Shown: piece by piece, positions 61,950 to 64,000 of the stretch
How the letters are laid out: each line of letters opens with the position of its first letter
How positions within the stretch are numbered: the stretch's first letter is position 1
Origin: Numida meleagris
Lineage: Eukaryota; Chordata; Aves; Galliformes; Numididae
DNA: 64,000 nucleotides
NCBI RefSeq assembly: GCF_002078875.1
Contig: NC_034438.1
Location: forward strand, 19,203,755 to 19,267,754
Reading direction: 5' to 3'
Program-made: the position numbers and the translations under genes
The notes under the pieces: generated by a model
Seen by the model: only the letters and a program-made list of their open reading frames with translations
Told to the model about the DNA's origin: nothing
Database searches by the model: none

Positions 61950-63110
61950 TGTGGTAAGACTTAGGTAGTGAGAGGCTGCAGAGGCAGCCTCTGTGAGCAG
62001 AGCCCAGCAGCTGCCCCATGGCAGATCAGAGCCACCTCCAGCTGCTCCAAAAGGGACCCATTACTGCCAGAGCTGAGCCATGAGTGATGCTGGTTGTGCT
62101 TTGGGAGAGCACGGCTAAGAAAAGGTAAAACACTGTGCAGAAATAGCTGGGAAATAGGAGCGAGAAAATGGGAGAGAAATAGCCCTGCAGAACCCAAGGT
62201 CAGAGTAGGAGGTTCTCCAGATGCAGAGCGGAAGTTCCTTGCAGCCCAGGAGAGGATCACGGAGGAGCAGGCTCATGGGCATTATGCAGAGCAGATCTCC
62301 ACGTGCAACCATGGAGGAGCCAGGCTCCCCAGGGAGGTGGTTGAGTCACCACCCCTGAATGTGTTTAAAAACCGTTTGGATGCGGTGCTCAAGGACATAA
62401 TTTAGCAGTGGGTTGTTAGAGGTAGGATAGTATGGTTAGGTTGCGGTTGGACTTGATGATCTTGAAGGTCTTTTCCAATCTGAGCAATTCTATGATTCTA
62501 TGACTCTATGGTTGCAGGGGATGTGGCCAGGAGGCTGCAGCCCACGGACAGCCCCTGCAGGAGCAAACCTGGGCCAGAGCTGCAGCCTGGAGGGAACAGC
62601 CAGCAGTGGAGCAGGAGGGCTGGGGAAGCTGCTGCCCACAGGACCCATACTAGCGCAGTTCCTGAAGGATGGGCCTTATGGTATGGAGTCATTCTGCAGC
62701 CATTCTTGGAGAGCTGCAGCCAATGGGAGGGACTCCAAGCGGAGCATGGGCAGAAAGCGGCCATAAAGGAGAGACAGAGATGAAGCATTATGAACTGATT
62801 GCACTGCTCAGTAAGGAAGGAGGAAGACAGTGGCTGGGAAGAAGGTGTTTTCACTTTGCTTTTAGTTCTCACTGTTCTTTTCTATTATTAGCAATAGGCA
62901 ATAAGTTACAGTAATCTCTCTGTGCTGAGTAAGTTGTACCCCTGATGGCAGTTGGTGAGTGATGTCCCTGTCCCTCACAACCCATGAGCTTTTTCTCATT
63001 GTATTTTCTCTCCAGTGTTCTTTTGAGGAGGAGGAGAGAGAAAGCTGTGTGGTGGAACTCAGACAATCATCAGTGTGAAGCCACCATAACTGCAGAGCTT
63101 AGATCTGAAT
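61950..63110 (+). mobile_element. Probable avian endogenous-retrovirus LTR (solo), split by a CR1
   Basis: The sequence on both sides of 62321-62510 reads as one unit resembling a long bird ERV LTR. Before the CR1 come GCAGAGCAGATCTCCACGTG and similar blocks. After it come GATGTGGCCAGGAGGCTGCA, GAGACAGAGATGAAGC, a mutated poly(A) signal region (AATAAG near 62900), GTTGGTGAGTGATGTCCCTG and TTTTCTCTCCAGTGTTC. No retroviral gene is seen on either side, so a solo LTR is likely. Both ends are approximate, and I do not assign a family name. Confidence 0.6.
62321..62510 (+). repeat. CR1 LINE 3' end nested in the LTR
   Basis: Sense CR1 3' end: CAGGCTCCCCAGGGAGGTGG, GTGTTTAAAAACCGTTTGGA and GGTTGCGGTTGGACTTGATG, ending with three ATTCTATG-type octamers. 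It interrupts the LTR between GGAGGAGC and GTTGCAGGGGATGTGG. It is little diverged, so it is a later insertion. Confidence 0.9.
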
Positions 63111-63146
63111 AAACTTTTTCAAAACTAAGCGTTTTAATACTGACAA

Positions 63147-63214
63147 AACATACATACACACACACACACACACATAAATCTACACACATACATACACGTA
63201 TATATACACATACT
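63147..63214. repeat. CA/TA microsatellite
   Basis: An imperfect CATACA/CACACA run continues into ACGTATATATACAC steps, just right of the LTR. Confidence 0.9.
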
Positions 63215-64000
63215 TTCCATGAAGAGGGAGAAGTCAGCTATGAATGCTTGGAATTCACAAGTTTTCATTATTTAAAAGAAGTCTAATAAAAGTACCAGTA
63301 TTTTCAAGACATTAAAAATTGTACTACAATGCATTTTGTTTTTAAATAATATCATCCTACAATCTATGCTCTTAATTTCTGCTAAAAAACAAAGACCTGC
63401 TCATATATGTATTAGTAAGGATCTCTGGGTTCTCGTAAAGCTCCCCATCACATTTTCTTGGCACATAGTTAAAAAAAAATCCTCAGCGTGAAATATTTTG
63501 ACAATAAGCTAGTATATATATCTGCCAAACTACATAAATATACTAAAGCAAAAATATTTCCTTGATGTCAGGCTGTGTTGACTGCTTTCCATCAAAAAGT
63601 CTGAGGCAAATACAAGGATCATTTAGGATGAGCCAGGCAACAAGAGAGTGCTCGTGCTACAGTTACAGTGTGCTTATAGCCAAGAGCATTTACATAAGAA
63701 AAATTGAACAAGTCTAGAAAAAATCTGTCATCACAAAAACGTGTACAAAGAGACAGCTTTATTAGCATACAGGCAGGATGACTTTATTTCTATACTGAGA
63801 GAGTATTTTCATGAGATGTGGGGCTTACAGTACGTCCTTTGCGGATATCATTGCTTGTTTGTGGATACTGTCTGTAAGCACGTTACTTTGCTGATGAAGA
63901 GTAATTAAAGCCCTTTTCACAGCATGTCAGCTGTAACAGCAACAGTTCCCAAGCCACATTACTGCTCATAACAAAGGCACATACTATAAAAGAAATGAGT

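Larger units (their letters stand above)
59750..64000 (-). other. ERCC8 intron (incomplete at the right edge)
   Basis: No further ERCC8 exon was found. The stretch holds a deleted CR1 (60955-61760), a probable LTR with a nested CR1 (61950-63110) and a CA microsatellite (63147-63214). The last 800 bp show nothing I recognise. Confidence 0.75.

Noticed and set aside
62498..62914. Frames of 81-124 codons on both strands
   Set aside because: They lie within the LTR-like sequence and overlap in several frames. No retroviral protein motif is seen.
1..64000. CRISPR arrays, operons, tRNA or rRNA genes, prophage
   Set aside because: No regularly spaced direct repeats, no tightly packed same-strand genes and no recognisable tRNA/rRNA. 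Intron-exon structure and CR1 elements show this is vertebrate nuclear DNA.

Overview
This is a vertebrate nuclear DNA window, almost certainly from a bird and most likely a galliform (chicken-like). Three things point that way: at least sixteen CR1 LINE fragments carrying the ATTCTATG-type 3' tail, a Galluhop-like mariner element with a TA target-site duplication, and split genes with GT-AG introns whose exons read as avian ELOVL7 and ERCC8. In vertebrates these two genes are neighbours in the same orientation. In birds they are expected on chromosome Z; that placement comes from general knowledge, not from this sequence.

Layout. From 1 to about 29,150 lies the 5' part of ELOVL7 on the minus strand. 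A CpG island with a probable non-coding first exon sits at about 27.9-29.3 kb, followed by a first intron of about 19.4 kb. Five coding exons follow at 9565-9502, 6953-6763, 4499-4419, 4034-3978 and 2273-2168. They join in frame to give the first 166 residues of a very-long-chain fatty acid elongase, including its KxxExxDT and HxxHH motifs. The rest of the gene lies beyond the left edge. From about 29.3 to 53.0 kb is intergenic DNA with no gene I can recognise. It holds CR1 copies, AT-rich and pentamer microsatellites and a GC-rich unassigned patch. From about 53.0 to 64.0 kb lies the 3' part of ERCC8 (the CSA WD40 protein), also on the minus strand. Its last three coding exons are at 59749-59552, 55265-55179 and 53598-53530, where the stop codon lies. 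The upstream exons lie beyond the right edge.

Transposons explain most of the non-genic structure. CR1 copies are dense at 5.9-7.6 kb and from 33 kb to the right end, and absent, as far as I can read, between about 7.6 and 33.1 kb. One CR1 tail stops about 20 bp from an ELOVL7 splice acceptor. Another truncated CR1 starts about 25 bp from an ERCC8 splice donor. At both places an open frame runs across the exon boundary into CR1. A probable endogenous-retrovirus LTR at about 61.95-63.11 kb is interrupted by a younger CR1.

I found no tRNA, rRNA, CRISPR array, operon or complete novel gene system. ELOVL7 (ER lipid elongation) and ERCC8 (nuclear transcription-coupled repair) do not work together; their adjacency is conserved synteny. 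The remaining short open frames look like chance frames in AT-rich introns, CpG-island sequence or repeats.
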